Shown here one piece after another: positions 49,910 to 58,480 of a DNA stretch of 64,000 nt. The notes beneath the pieces are model-generated. The model was given only the letters and a program-made list of their open reading frames with translations. It searched no databases and was not told the DNA's origin. The stretch covers positions 4,774,001-4,838,000 of the forward strand of contig NZ_CP191258.1 of NCBI RefSeq assembly GCF_050410795.1. Reading direction: 5' to 3'. The stretch is from Fontivita pretiosa. Lineage in GTDB: Bacteria; Planctomycetota; Phycisphaerae; Tepidisphaerales; Tepidisphaeraceae. The position numbers and the translations under genes were made by a program. Positions within the stretch are counted from its first letter, which is position 1. Every line of letters starts with the position of its first letter.

Positions 49910-51153
49910 CCGGTGAAACATACAGAGAGACGCAGCAACAGCTCCGCGCACGGGCGCTGCTGGTCCAGTCCAGTTCGAATCCTGACGGATCGGCGTTCAG
50001 CGGTCTGCTCGTGGCCAAGGCGATTCTTTCGTTGGGATATGAGCTTCATGTTGCGTTTCGCGTGCCCGGGCCGATGTGTGATCGTTACGAGCAGATCGGC
50101 TGCCTGGTGCACGTTGTCCCTCACGAGAACTGGCTCGCCGGTCATTCAGCTCGCGGCCTTGTGAAAGGCCTGCTGCGGCTGGCCCGCGGTGCGTATTTGT
50201 TTGGCCGGTTGATCCGCAAGCTTGAACCCGCATTCGTGTATGTAAACACGATTGTGAGCACGCCTGCGGCGTTGGCGGCAAGAGCACACCGGTGTCCGGC
50301 TATCCTGCACATCCGCGAGCTCTTCGAGGATGTGGGCGGCGAAATGTGCTGGCCATGGGTCGGTGGCCAGCGCCTGGTACGGTCGGTAGTGCTGGGCGTT
50401 GCGGATCGAGTTGTTGTTCCCTCACACGCGGTCCTCGCAAACGTGTTGGGCGATGCGACGGCCTCATGCAGGCTCGTGCCGAATGCGGTGGATGCCAGGT
50501 TCTTTGGCATGTCCGACGCGGACCGTACAGACCGCCGGCGACGGCTGGGGTTGCCTGATCACGGGTGCTTCATCATCGGGGTTCCTGGAACGTTGCGGCC
50601 GCTGAAAGGTCACCCGTTCTTTCTCGAAGTGGCCGCACGTGTAAGCCAGCTTGATCCCGACATTCGGTTCGTCATCGCGGGGGAGGCACCTGTTTCCGCC
50701 TATGGCGATTTCGTCCGTTCGGAGATCGCGCGCCACGGCCTGGGTAACCGCGTATATCTGCTTGGCAGCGTGCCTGACATGCGCGACTTCTACGGCGCAT
50801 GTGACATCGCATGTGTCCCATCGCGCTCCGAGTCGTTCGGCAGATGCGTGGTCGAGGCATTCGCCTCGCGCACTCCGGTTGTCGCGACAGCGGTCAGCGG
50901 CATTACCGAGATTATCCAGCATGAGCGGACCGGATTGCTCGTTCCGTACGGCGATGTCCATGCGATGGCCGATGCCCTGCTCAGTTTGCGTCGTGACGCT
51001 GCACTTCGGGAGCGGTTGGCATCACAGGCGCGGGTCATCGCCATCGAGCGATATCATGAGTGCAGACACACCCGGCAACTTGTCGAGTTGATTCAAACGC
51101 TCGTGGCCAAGCACAGCGCCTCGAGTCCGATCCGAATTGGCCATGTCGAATAA
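49897..51153 (+). CDS. Glycosyltransferase family 4 (GT-B)
   Basis: The product is 418 residues from ATG 49897, overlapping the previous gene by 13 bases. N-terminal half: SSNPDGSAFSGLLVAKAILS and FVYVNTIVSTPAALAARAH. The C-terminal Rossmann half is typical GT4: VPGTLRPLKGHPFFLEVAAR, IRFVIAGEAP, VYLLGSVPDMRDFYGACDIA and the retaining-enzyme motif SESFGRCVVEAFASRTPVVA. It should add a nucleotide-sugar residue to the lipid-linked chain. Confidence 0.9.
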   Translation: MLLVAGETYRETQQQLRARALLVQSSSNPDGSAFSGLLVAKAILSLGYELHVAFRVPGPMCDRYEQIGCLVHVVPHENWLAGHSARGLVKGLLRLARGAYLFGRLIRKLEPAFVYVNTIVSTPAALAARAHRCPAILHIRELFEDVGGEMCWPWVGGQRLVRSVVLGVADRVVVPSHAVLANVLGDATASCRLVPNAVDARFFGMSDADRTDRRRRLGLPDHGCFIIGVPGTLRPLKGHPFFLEVAARVSQLDPDIRFVIAGEAPVSAYGDFVRSEIARHGLGNRVYLLGSVPDMRDFYGACDIACVPSRSESFGRCVVEAFASRTPVVATAVSGITEIIQHERTGLLVPYGDVHAMADALLSLRRDAALRERLASQARVIAIERYHECRHTRQLVELIQTLVAKHSASSPIRIGHVE

Positions 51154-52153
51154 TCCGCTGACCTCAGTGATCATCGTTGCCTGCCACGGCCAGAAGTGGA
51201 TCGGGCCGTGCGTCCGTTCGTTGTGTCAGAGTACACGAAATCTGCCCGTGCAGGTCATTCTTGTGGACAACGGCGGGACGACCCCTGGCCTGGTGGAACT
51301 GTCAGAATTGTTTCGGCCCATGTGTGTTGTTCGCACCGCGCAAGTGCTGGGTTTTGCCGACGCGAACAACTTTGCACTGCGGCACGTGGATCCTGCGACC
51401 GATGCGGTCTGTTTCCTCAATCAGGACACCTTGAGCGGAGAAGATTGGCTGAGCCAGTGTGTAACCGAACTGCGAGCCGATGATATGCTCGGGGCGGTCG
51501 TGCCGATGATTCGCACGTACGATTGGGCGGGTTGGGATCCGGAGTTCCTTAGCTGCATGCGGCAGGCGGAAGGGTCGGCGCGATGGATCGAGTCGGGCGC
51601 GGAGCTGCGGTCTGTGTATTACGTTCCGTATGCGCCGGCCGCCGCGATGGTGGTGAAGGCGTCAGTGCTTCGGCAGGTCGGGCCGTTCGATCCGGTCTTC
51701 GGCAGCTACTACGAGGACTACGATCTGTGCAGGCGGATCCGTGGCGCGGGCTACCGGATCGGGATCATCACAGGGGCGCGCGTGGCGCATTATTCCGGCT
51801 CGGCGACACGGACGGCCTCAGAACGACGTTGCCGTGGTCGCAGGATTGTGCGTAACCGCGTGCTCTATGAGATCCGGTTGGCCGGACGACGCCGGACAAT
51901 GGCATTGCTGCGATACTTCGCATTGAGCTTCCCCCGCAATTTGGCGCGGAGCCTAATGGGTCGCTCGGCGCATCCGCCGCTGGAGTTCCTTAGGGGGCAT
52001 CTGGATCTGCTTCCGCTGACACGTCGGATGTTGTCGGAGGCACATGATCGCTGCGCATGGCGCGCAGACCTGGCAAGAAGTGGATTCGCGTTCGCCGCGG
52101 GCGCATCCGAGATCGATCGTCGGCCAACGCGTTCGTCCACCGCTGTGACATGA
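51143..52153 (+). CDS. Glycosyltransferase family 2 (rhamnosyltransferase-like)
   Basis: The product is 336 residues from ATG 51143. The opening TSVIIVACHGQKWIGPCVRS, VILVDNGGTTPGLVELS, the metal motif FLNQDTLSGEDWL and YYEDYDLCRRIRGAGYRIGI are standard for WbbL-like inverting transferases. It overlaps the preceding gene by 11 bases and the next by ATGA. The C-terminal 80 residues are basic and may dock at the membrane. Sugar donor unknown. Confidence 0.9.
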   Translation: MSNNPLTSVIIVACHGQKWIGPCVRSLCQSTRNLPVQVILVDNGGTTPGLVELSELFRPMCVVRTAQVLGFADANNFALRHVDPATDAVCFLNQDTLSGEDWLSQCVTELRADDMLGAVVPMIRTYDWAGWDPEFLSCMRQAEGSARWIESGAELRSVYYVPYAPAAAMVVKASVLRQVGPFDPVFGSYYEDYDLCRRIRGAGYRIGIITGARVAHYSGSATRTASERRCRGRRIVRNRVLYEIRLAGRRRTMALLRYFALSFPRNLARSLMGRSAHPPLEFLRGHLDLLPLTRRMLSEAHDRCAWRADLARSGFAFAAGASEIDRRPTRSSTAVT

Positions 52154-53373
52154 AGATCCTGCACCTCAACGAGCGCCTCGGATGGCACGGCGGGATTGAA
52201 ACATACCTGCTGACTTTGGTGCCTCTGCTGGAAGAGCGTGGCTGTCGCGTAGTGATTGGGTATGCATCGGGCGACGTCGCACTGACGGCGCGGTCACGAT
52301 GCATTCCGACACTCTTACACGCGGGCCGGCGCGCGGAACGAGAGTGCTATCAGGCGGTATCGCGCATCCTCTCGGAGGAATGTCCGGACTTGGTGCACCT
52401 TCACAACGTGCACAACATCGGCGGCATTGCAGCATGTCTGGATATGGTGCCGACGGTCATGACCGCACACGACTACCGCTACATCTGCCCCACATCGTCG
52501 CTCTATTACAAGAAGACACATCAGATCTGTGGGCGAACCTGCGGCCCGGGATGTTTTACCACCACCTTGCGACACCATTGCCTCACACCTCGGCCGTTGT
52601 ACGCGATGCGGTACTATCGGCGTGTACGGTGGGTGATGGCGAATGCGCAGCGGTTGCGGTGTGTGATTGCGCCAAGCCAATACGTGGCGGCGCGGTTCGT
52701 TGCGAGCGGCTTTCCGGAACAGCGGGTTCAGGTGCTGCCATACTTCTGTCCAATCGAGCCCGCCGATGATCCCGGATCTCCGCAACCCCCCACGCTTCTG
52801 TTCGTCGGACGCTTTCGTCCCCACAAGGGAGTTGAGTGCTTCATTCAGACCCTGGCACTGCTGCCGAACCATGTTAAGGGCCTGATGGTTGGCGACTGCG
52901 AACCCGGCATGCGTAAGCGGATTAGGCGGCTTGCCGAATCGCTGGAGTGTGCCGAGCGCCTCGAGTTGGAAGGATGGGCATCGCGCCAGGCAATTCGGAG
53001 CGTCTACGCGCGTGCAACGGTCCTGGCGTTTCCCTCACTTTGGCCAGAAACGCTTGGAATCGTAGGCCTTGAAGCACTGGCGTGTGGCGTGCCGGTGGTT
53101 GCCAGTGATGTTGGCGGGGTTCGGGAGTGGCTCGCTGATGCCCAGACGGGCCTGTTGGTGCCTGCGGGCAACCCCGCAGCCCTGGCGGAAGCCGTGCAAC
53201 GCCTGCTCAATTCGTGCCAGCTACGCCAGTCCTTTGGTCGCAATGGAATCGAGCTGATTCGACGCCGGTTCAGCCCCGGCAGCCACTTGGAAAGCTTGCT
53301 TGAGATCTACAAACGATGCGTTGAGACATCTCCGCAGCGCCTCTCGGGATTGCAGGTGGTGAAAACAACGTGA
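52150..53373 (+). CDS. Glycosyltransferase family 4 (GT-B)
   Basis: The product is 407 residues. N-terminal marks: ILHLNERLGWHGGIETYLLT and DLVHLHNVHNIGG; a Cys-rich loop (HQICGRTCGPGCF) follows, common in a subgroup of GT4 proteins. The C-terminal half shows LLFVGRFRPHKGVECFIQTL and the motif PETLGIVGLEALACGVPVVA. ATGA overlap upstream and GTGA overlap downstream tie it into one translational unit. Row 52501-52560 has only 31 of 60 G/C. Confidence 0.9.
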   Translation: MKILHLNERLGWHGGIETYLLTLVPLLEERGCRVVIGYASGDVALTARSRCIPTLLHAGRRAERECYQAVSRILSEECPDLVHLHNVHNIGGIAACLDMVPTVMTAHDYRYICPTSSLYYKKTHQICGRTCGPGCFTTTLRHHCLTPRPLYAMRYYRRVRWVMANAQRLRCVIAPSQYVAARFVASGFPEQRVQVLPYFCPIEPADDPGSPQPPTLLFVGRFRPHKGVECFIQTLALLPNHVKGLMVGDCEPGMRKRIRRLAESLECAERLELEGWASRQAIRSVYARATVLAFPSLWPETLGIVGLEALACGVPVVASDVGGVREWLADAQTGLLVPAGNPAALAEAVQRLLNSCQLRQSFGRNGIELIRRRFSPGSHLESLLEIYKRCVETSPQRLSGLQVVKTT

Positions 53374-54557
53374 GAGAGAAAGGCCAACTGCGTGTCGGAG
53401 TGTACCTGTTTTTCTGTCGCGGCGGAATTGCGCGATATACGCTGGAGTTGCTGCGAGAACTGTCGGCTCGACCGGAGCTCTGGATGGAGCTTGTCTGCGA
53501 ATCCGCCTTCGACCTGCCGCGCCAATTGACATATTCCATCTGGCCCGAGTTGTACTCGCTTGGGCACCGATTTGCTCTTTTGCGCCGGTCAAGATTCATG
53601 GCAGGTCAATGCGTGAATCCGGTACGCTTGTGCCACCGCGCCGCGAAAGTCGGATATCAGATCGTGCACTTCAGCGATTTTAATCACGTTACCTATCCGC
53701 TATGGGCACGGGCGGTGCGCACGAATGGTCGCAAGGTCGTAGCCACCGTGCACGATGTCACCCGCGCAAAGTGCCTGTTGAACCGGCGGTACGAGGACAG
53801 CCAGCTTCGACGATTCTACCGCGATGCCGACGCCCTGTTTGTCCACAGTCGGGCGCAGGCCGCGGAACTGGTTACGTGGGCAGCGGTCGATCCGCAGCGT
53901 GTGCATGTCGTGCCGATGGGGGGCACTGATTACGGCAGGCCATCCGCCGACAAACAGCAGTTGCGGCTGCGGCACGGGATACCCGCAGGAAAGTTGGCCG
54001 GCCTGTCGTTCGGAAACCTGCGTGATGACAAGAACCTCGATCTGTTGCTGAGCGCATTGGTTTCCACTCGCCGGGACGTTCATCTGGTGGTCGCCGGGCG
54101 GGAAGCAGCGCGAGGCCACAAGCCCTTCGATCACTATCGCCGGTTGTGCCAGGAACTGGGAATCCTCGAGTCCGTCACCTTCATGAGCGGTTATCTGTCC
54201 GACCAGCAGGTTGCGGATCTGTTCACAATGTGCGACTTCGTCGTGCTGCCTTATAGCAGCCGATTTACCTCACAGAGCGGGGTGATTGGTGTGGCAGCGC
54301 AGTACCGGCGCCCCGTGCTGGCTTCGTCTACTGTGACGTTTCGCGAACTTCTCTCAGATCACGATATCGGACTGTTGATAGAGCCGGACAACGGTCAGAG
54401 CCTGGAAGCCGGGCTAGCGCAGATGGCGCGACTCATCCAAGCTAACCATCCCTTCCGGTTCGATGAGTATCTGCGTGCCAATAGCTGGCATGTTAATGCC
54501 GAGATCACCTCGCGTGTGTACGCCAGACTGTCCGACGGTGGAAACGGATCTTCCTGA
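53370..54557 (+). CDS. Glycosyltransferase family 4 (GT-B)
   Basis: The product is 395 residues begun at GTG 53370, which overlaps the previous stop (GTGA). Marks: LRVGVYLFFCRGGIARYTLE at the N-terminus, VVATVHDVTRAKC, and the C-terminal GLSFGNLRDDKNLDLLLSAL, VTFMSGYLSDQQVADLF and DFVVLPYSSRFTSQSGVIGV. The last stretch replaces the usual E-x-F-G-x-x-x-x-E with TSQSGVIG, as in several GT4 subfamilies with altered acceptor sites. Confidence 0.86.
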   Translation: MREKGQLRVGVYLFFCRGGIARYTLELLRELSARPELWMELVCESAFDLPRQLTYSIWPELYSLGHRFALLRRSRFMAGQCVNPVRLCHRAAKVGYQIVHFSDFNHVTYPLWARAVRTNGRKVVATVHDVTRAKCLLNRRYEDSQLRRFYRDADALFVHSRAQAAELVTWAAVDPQRVHVVPMGGTDYGRPSADKQQLRLRHGIPAGKLAGLSFGNLRDDKNLDLLLSALVSTRRDVHLVVAGREAARGHKPFDHYRRLCQELGILESVTFMSGYLSDQQVADLFTMCDFVVLPYSSRFTSQSGVIGVAAQYRRPVLASSTVTFRELLSDHDIGLLIEPDNGQSLEAGLAQMARLIQANHPFRFDEYLRANSWHVNAEITSRVYARLSDGGNGSS

Positions 54558-54558
54558 A

Positions 54559-55845
54559 GTGAGCCTTGATCGGCCTGTGCTCATCAACGCCGTCTCCGCA
54601 CGCGCGGGAGGCGGTGTCAACGACCTGCTGCATACACTGCCCAGGCTCCGGGACGCGCTGGGGAAACGGGGATGGAATATCAACGTGTTCTGCGCGGCCG
54701 AGGCGATCGATGAACTGCTGGCCAACGGGTATCCGCCCCGGGAAATGAGGCGGATCAATACCCGTTCGCCACTGCGGCGGGGACTGTGGGAGTTTGTCCG
54801 GTTGCCGCAGTTGGTGCGGTCGCTGCGGCCGGCGGTGGTGTTTCACTTTTCCAACTTCATCTTCCGCGATCTGCCGGTGCCGCAGGTGGTGGTGTTGCGG
54901 AGTCTGACGTATTTCGCCCCGGAGTATGCCGCGATGCGGCGGAAGGGGTATCAGAACCTGAGGTATCGACTGGGACGGTATTACTCCAGTCTCACCATCG
55001 AACGTGCGGCGGCGGTGTTCTGCATCTCGCAGACACATCGGCGGCAGATCATCCAGAGCGTTGGGACGATGGGCGAAAGAGTGCGCGTGGCGCCGCTGGG
55101 GGTGCAGATTCCGGAATCGGCCAGGCGGCTCATTGGCGCGCAGCGCCGCGAGCTGCTGGAGCTGTTGCCGACTGAGCATCGCCAGCCGCTACAACCGCTC
55201 GTGCAGGCCGGGCGACGTGTCGTGTTGAACGTTTCGCACTACTACACGCAGAAGAACTTTCTTACGCTGCTGCGGGCGATGGAGCTGCTGGCGCGTCGCC
55301 GGTCAGACGTGACGCTCGTGATCACGGCCGGGATCGAACAGTATCGCGGCGGACGAAACGAGCAGGTGGAGCAGGAAATCCGACTGGCCCGCACGCTGCG
55401 TCAGCGCGGCGTGCTGTGCGACCTTGGGCCGGTATCAAAGCAATGTGTCTGGCCGCTGCTGGCGATGGCGGATGTTTTCACGTTTCCGTCGTCGCTGGAA
55501 TCGTTCGGGCATCCGCTGCTGGAAGCAATGGGAATGGATGTGCCGGTCGTGGCGGCGGACACCGAAATCCATCGCGAGATCTGCGGACAGGCGGCGATGA
55601 TGCATCCGGTATTTGATCCTGAGGCGCTGGCCGAGGCGATCGAGCGGGCCACGGACGATGGTGCACTGCGGACGCGGCTGATCGCGGCCGGACGCCTCAA
55701 CATCCGCCGATTCAGTTGGGATACGCATGTGGAACAGTTGGTGCAGGCGATCCTGGAGGTCGCTGGGCAGCCTTCGACAGATTCGATAGCAGGCGATGAG
55801 CAGTGCGCCGCACCGGCTGCGCCGGCTGTGGTTCAAGAGCGATAG
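54559..55845 (+). CDS. Glycosyltransferase family 4 (GT-B)
   Basis: The product is 428 residues if begun at GTG 54559, two bases after the preceding stop; GTG 54538 and ATG 54496 are alternatives in the overlap. Marks: NAVSARAGGGVNDLLHTLPR, HFSNFIFRDLPVPQVVVL, VLNVSHYYTQKNFLTLLRAM, and SSLESFGHPLLEAMGMDVPV with the catalytic Glu pair. GC content returns to the high level of the genome in this gene (row 55501-55560, 39 of 60). Confidence 0.87.
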   Translation: MSLDRPVLINAVSARAGGGVNDLLHTLPRLRDALGKRGWNINVFCAAEAIDELLANGYPPREMRRINTRSPLRRGLWEFVRLPQLVRSLRPAVVFHFSNFIFRDLPVPQVVVLRSLTYFAPEYAAMRRKGYQNLRYRLGRYYSSLTIERAAAVFCISQTHRRQIIQSVGTMGERVRVAPLGVQIPESARRLIGAQRRELLELLPTEHRQPLQPLVQAGRRVVLNVSHYYTQKNFLTLLRAMELLARRRSDVTLVITAGIEQYRGGRNEQVEQEIRLARTLRQRGVLCDLGPVSKQCVWPLLAMADVFTFPSSLESFGHPLLEAMGMDVPVVAADTEIHREICGQAAMMHPVFDPEALAEAIERATDDGALRTRLIAAGRLNIRRFSWDTHVEQLVQAILEVAGQPSTDSIAGDEQCAAPAAPAVVQER

Positions 55846-55856
55846 CAAGCAGACTC

Positions 55857-57089
55857 ATGACCGACAGTGCCCGCACGCCGCTGCTGTTCATCACGAACAT
55901 CCCCAGCCCCTACCAGGTGGATTTCTACACCGAGCTTCAACGCCAGCGCCCGGGGTTTTGTGTGATCTTCACCGCCGCGGCGGAATCCGATCGCCAGTTT
56001 GCCGCAGGCGAACAGTTGTCGTTTTCGCATGAGATTCTCGACGGCGACTTTTCCTGGACGACACGGCTTCGCAAGGACTGGCACCGACATCAGCAGCTTT
56101 GGGCGAGGCTGGAACATCATTCGCCGCGACTGCTCGTGATCGGAGGATCCTACCTCATGCCCGACGCGCGCACGGCCAGGCGATTTGCGCTGTCTCGGCA
56201 GGTGCCGTGGGTCTACTGGGGAGAAAATCCGTTCAAGCGTGGACGCTTGGGGGTGCGGGCGCAGTTGCGGGCGCGGTATTTGCGGTGGTTTTTGCGCGGC
56301 GCGGCCGGCGCTATCGGCATCGGAAGCATCGCGGCAGGCGAGTATGAGCAATTGTTGCCGGGGCGGGCGGTGGCGAACATTCCCTATGCGCCAAACCTTG
56401 AGCCGCTGGTGCGTCCGTCGGCGGCGACGGTATCGGCGGCGGAGGCATATCGCGGCCGGCTGCTGAACGGCTCGGCGCAGGGCATCATCGTGATGTTTTG
56501 CGGATCGCTGGATCGTCGCAAGGCGCCGGATATGCTCCTGGAGGCGTTTGCGGCGGTGGCGCGCAAGGTGCCGCGGGCGCACCTGCTTCTGGTCGGCGAC
56601 GGTCCGATGCGACTGTCTCTGGCGCAGCGCGCCGCCACGCTCGAGCTGACTGATCACGTGAGCTTCGCGGGGTTCGTTCAAGGCGATGAGCTGAGGCAGG
56701 CGTATCTGGCATCCGACATTTTCGTTCTGCCGACACGGGGGCACGAAGGCTGGGGAGTGGTCGTGCAGGAGGCGATGGCAGCGGGGTTGGCGGTGGTGGT
56801 CTCGGATCGAGTTGGTGCCGGCGCGGATTTGATTGAGGACGGTCAAAGCGGGCTGGTCTTTGCGGCGGGCGATACCGATCGCCTGGCCGAGTGCCTGCTG
56901 CGACTGTGCGAACAGCACGAGCTGAGGGCGAAGCTCGGTTTGTGCGCGCAACGACGCGTCGTGGCGACAGGCGCGGCCCCGGCGGCGCTGAAGCTGCTGG
57001 GTTACCTGGACTGCGTGAAGCAGACGCGCGACGCCGCAGCACCGCCGTCGATCGCGCCGACTCAGAGCAAGACCTCGCAGCCGACGTGA
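55857..57089 (+). CDS. Glycosyltransferase family 4 (GT-B)
   Basis: The product is 410 residues from ATG 55857. Marks: LLFITNIPSPYQVDFYTELQ, WVYWGENPFKRGRLG, IIVMFCGSLDRRKAPDMLLE, VSFAGFVQGDELRQAYLASD and PTRGHEGWGVVVQEAMAAGL, the last being a variant of the E-x7-E motif. This set resembles transferases that act late in exopolysaccharide assembly. The end runs into the possible GTG start of the membrane protein gene downstream. Confidence 0.88.
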   Translation: MTDSARTPLLFITNIPSPYQVDFYTELQRQRPGFCVIFTAAAESDRQFAAGEQLSFSHEILDGDFSWTTRLRKDWHRHQQLWARLEHHSPRLLVIGGSYLMPDARTARRFALSRQVPWVYWGENPFKRGRLGVRAQLRARYLRWFLRGAAGAIGIGSIAAGEYEQLLPGRAVANIPYAPNLEPLVRPSAATVSAAEAYRGRLLNGSAQGIIVMFCGSLDRRKAPDMLLEAFAAVARKVPRAHLLLVGDGPMRLSLAQRAATLELTDHVSFAGFVQGDELRQAYLASDIFVLPTRGHEGWGVVVQEAMAAGLAVVVSDRVGAGADLIEDGQSGLVFAAGDTDRLAECLLRLCEQHELRAKLGLCAQRRVVATGAAPAALKLLGYLDCVKQTRDAAAPPSIAPTQSKTSQPT

Positions 57090-57100
57090 ACGGAAATCGC

Positions 57101-58480
57101 ATGGGCGAATCGGATACAGGCGTGATGCACGTACGAATCCCGGGGCTTCGGCCGGTGTATCGGCTGCGGCCGGCTGATTCCAAGCCGGAGCTGGCGACAG
57201 GCGCAAAGCCGTCGCCGCGTGCGGCCGCGGCGCACGCCGGTGCGCTTCGCAAGCCAGACGCACGATGGCGCGATTCCGTTGCCCTGACGGTTACCCTGGG
57301 GTGGGTGCTGCTCAATATAGTGGATACGCCGTGGGCGCAGATGCTTCCATACATCAACCCCGCGCGGGTGCTGGTGCCGGCGTCGTTGTGCCTGATCCTG
57401 ATCTTTGAGCCCAGGCAGCGGTCGGGTGCATCGGGCATGAGACTTGGCCCGTGGGTGGGATGGATCCTGGCGGCGGGGATGTTGTCCAGCGCGATAGCGT
57501 ATGTGCCATCGCTGGGGATGCTCAAGCTGGCGCTGTACATGGGGGTGCTGATTCCAATCTGCCTTTCACGTTCGCTGCGCGATGCGTTTTCGCCGGATGC
57601 GCCCGGACTGCGCTGCCTGGGGTGGGTGATGCTGGCGATGCTGGCGGCCAGCGCGGTCCTGCTGCCGATCAACCGCACGGGTCTTTATGACAATCCCAAC
57701 AAGCTGGGAATGCTGACGGTTTGCGGCTGGCCACTGCTCATGTGGCACATACACGAATCTTCGCGGACGGGTCGTCGCATCCGCTGGGTGATCGGGTGGG
57801 CAGGGTTGGTGATGTGCATCGTGGTGTGCGTGGCGACGTGGTCGCGCGGGGGCATCGTGTCGCTGGCGGCGGGGCTGGTGGCCTATGCGGCGCTGCGGCG
57901 CTCGCCGACGATCGGCTCGCTGCTGGTCGGATTTCTGTTCGTGGCGGCTCTGGGGGCGCTGCTGTGGGTGATGGGCGATGTGTTCCGGGAATATGCCTAC
58001 AAGGGACGTGAAACGCTGCTGGGCGAGGGCCGCACCTTGGTGGCCCAGGAGACGTTGCGGGCGTGGATGGCGCGACCGCTGCTGGGCTATGGCTTTGGAT
58101 TGTCCTGGACGATGACCCCCGAGGACGCCGAACTGGTCTTCCAGACCGGACGAATGAGCTGGTTCAGCCTGGAGTTTGGCAACTCGACGCTGGCGATGCT
58201 CAGTGGCGGGGGACTGGTGATTGCGGCGTTGTTCTACGGGATGATCGGGTCGGTGTGTCTTGCGGGGGTGCGATCACTTCAGCTCCGTGGCACGGAGCCG
58301 CGGATGCGCGACCTGCAACTCATCCTCGTCGCGGGCATTATCGGGATGCTCGTGCACTCGCAGGCCGAGGCATGGCTGATGGCGCCGCTGACGTGGCCGA
58401 CGGTGCTTTTCTGGGTGTACGTCGCGGTGTGCGCGTATCTGGGCGGGGTGATGACCGTGCGGGAGAGGCGCGGCGAATGA
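57101..58480 (+). CDS. O-antigen ligase / polymerase-like membrane protein (Wzy/WaaL family)
   Basis: The product is 459 residues from ATG 57101 (GTG 57086, overlapping the previous stop, is possible). About ten to twelve helices are predicted. The family signature is the sequence around CVATWSRGGIVSLAAGL and the large periplasmic loop following KGRETLLGEGRTLVAQETLR and LLGYGFGLSWTM (equivalent to the PLxGxGxG motif of Wzy_C). It could polymerise repeat units or ligate the chain to an acceptor. The following gene starts inside its stop (ATGA). Confidence 0.85.
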   Translation: MGESDTGVMHVRIPGLRPVYRLRPADSKPELATGAKPSPRAAAAHAGALRKPDARWRDSVALTVTLGWVLLNIVDTPWAQMLPYINPARVLVPASLCLILIFEPRQRSGASGMRLGPWVGWILAAGMLSSAIAYVPSLGMLKLALYMGVLIPICLSRSLRDAFSPDAPGLRCLGWVMLAMLAASAVLLPINRTGLYDNPNKLGMLTVCGWPLLMWHIHESSRTGRRIRWVIGWAGLVMCIVVCVATWSRGGIVSLAAGLVAYAALRRSPTIGSLLVGFLFVAALGALLWVMGDVFREYAYKGRETLLGEGRTLVAQETLRAWMARPLLGYGFGLSWTMTPEDAELVFQTGRMSWFSLEFGNSTLAMLSGGGLVIAALFYGMIGSVCLAGVRSLQLRGTEPRMRDLQLILVAGIIGMLVHSQAEAWLMAPLTWPTVLFWVYVAVCAYLGGVMTVRERRGE

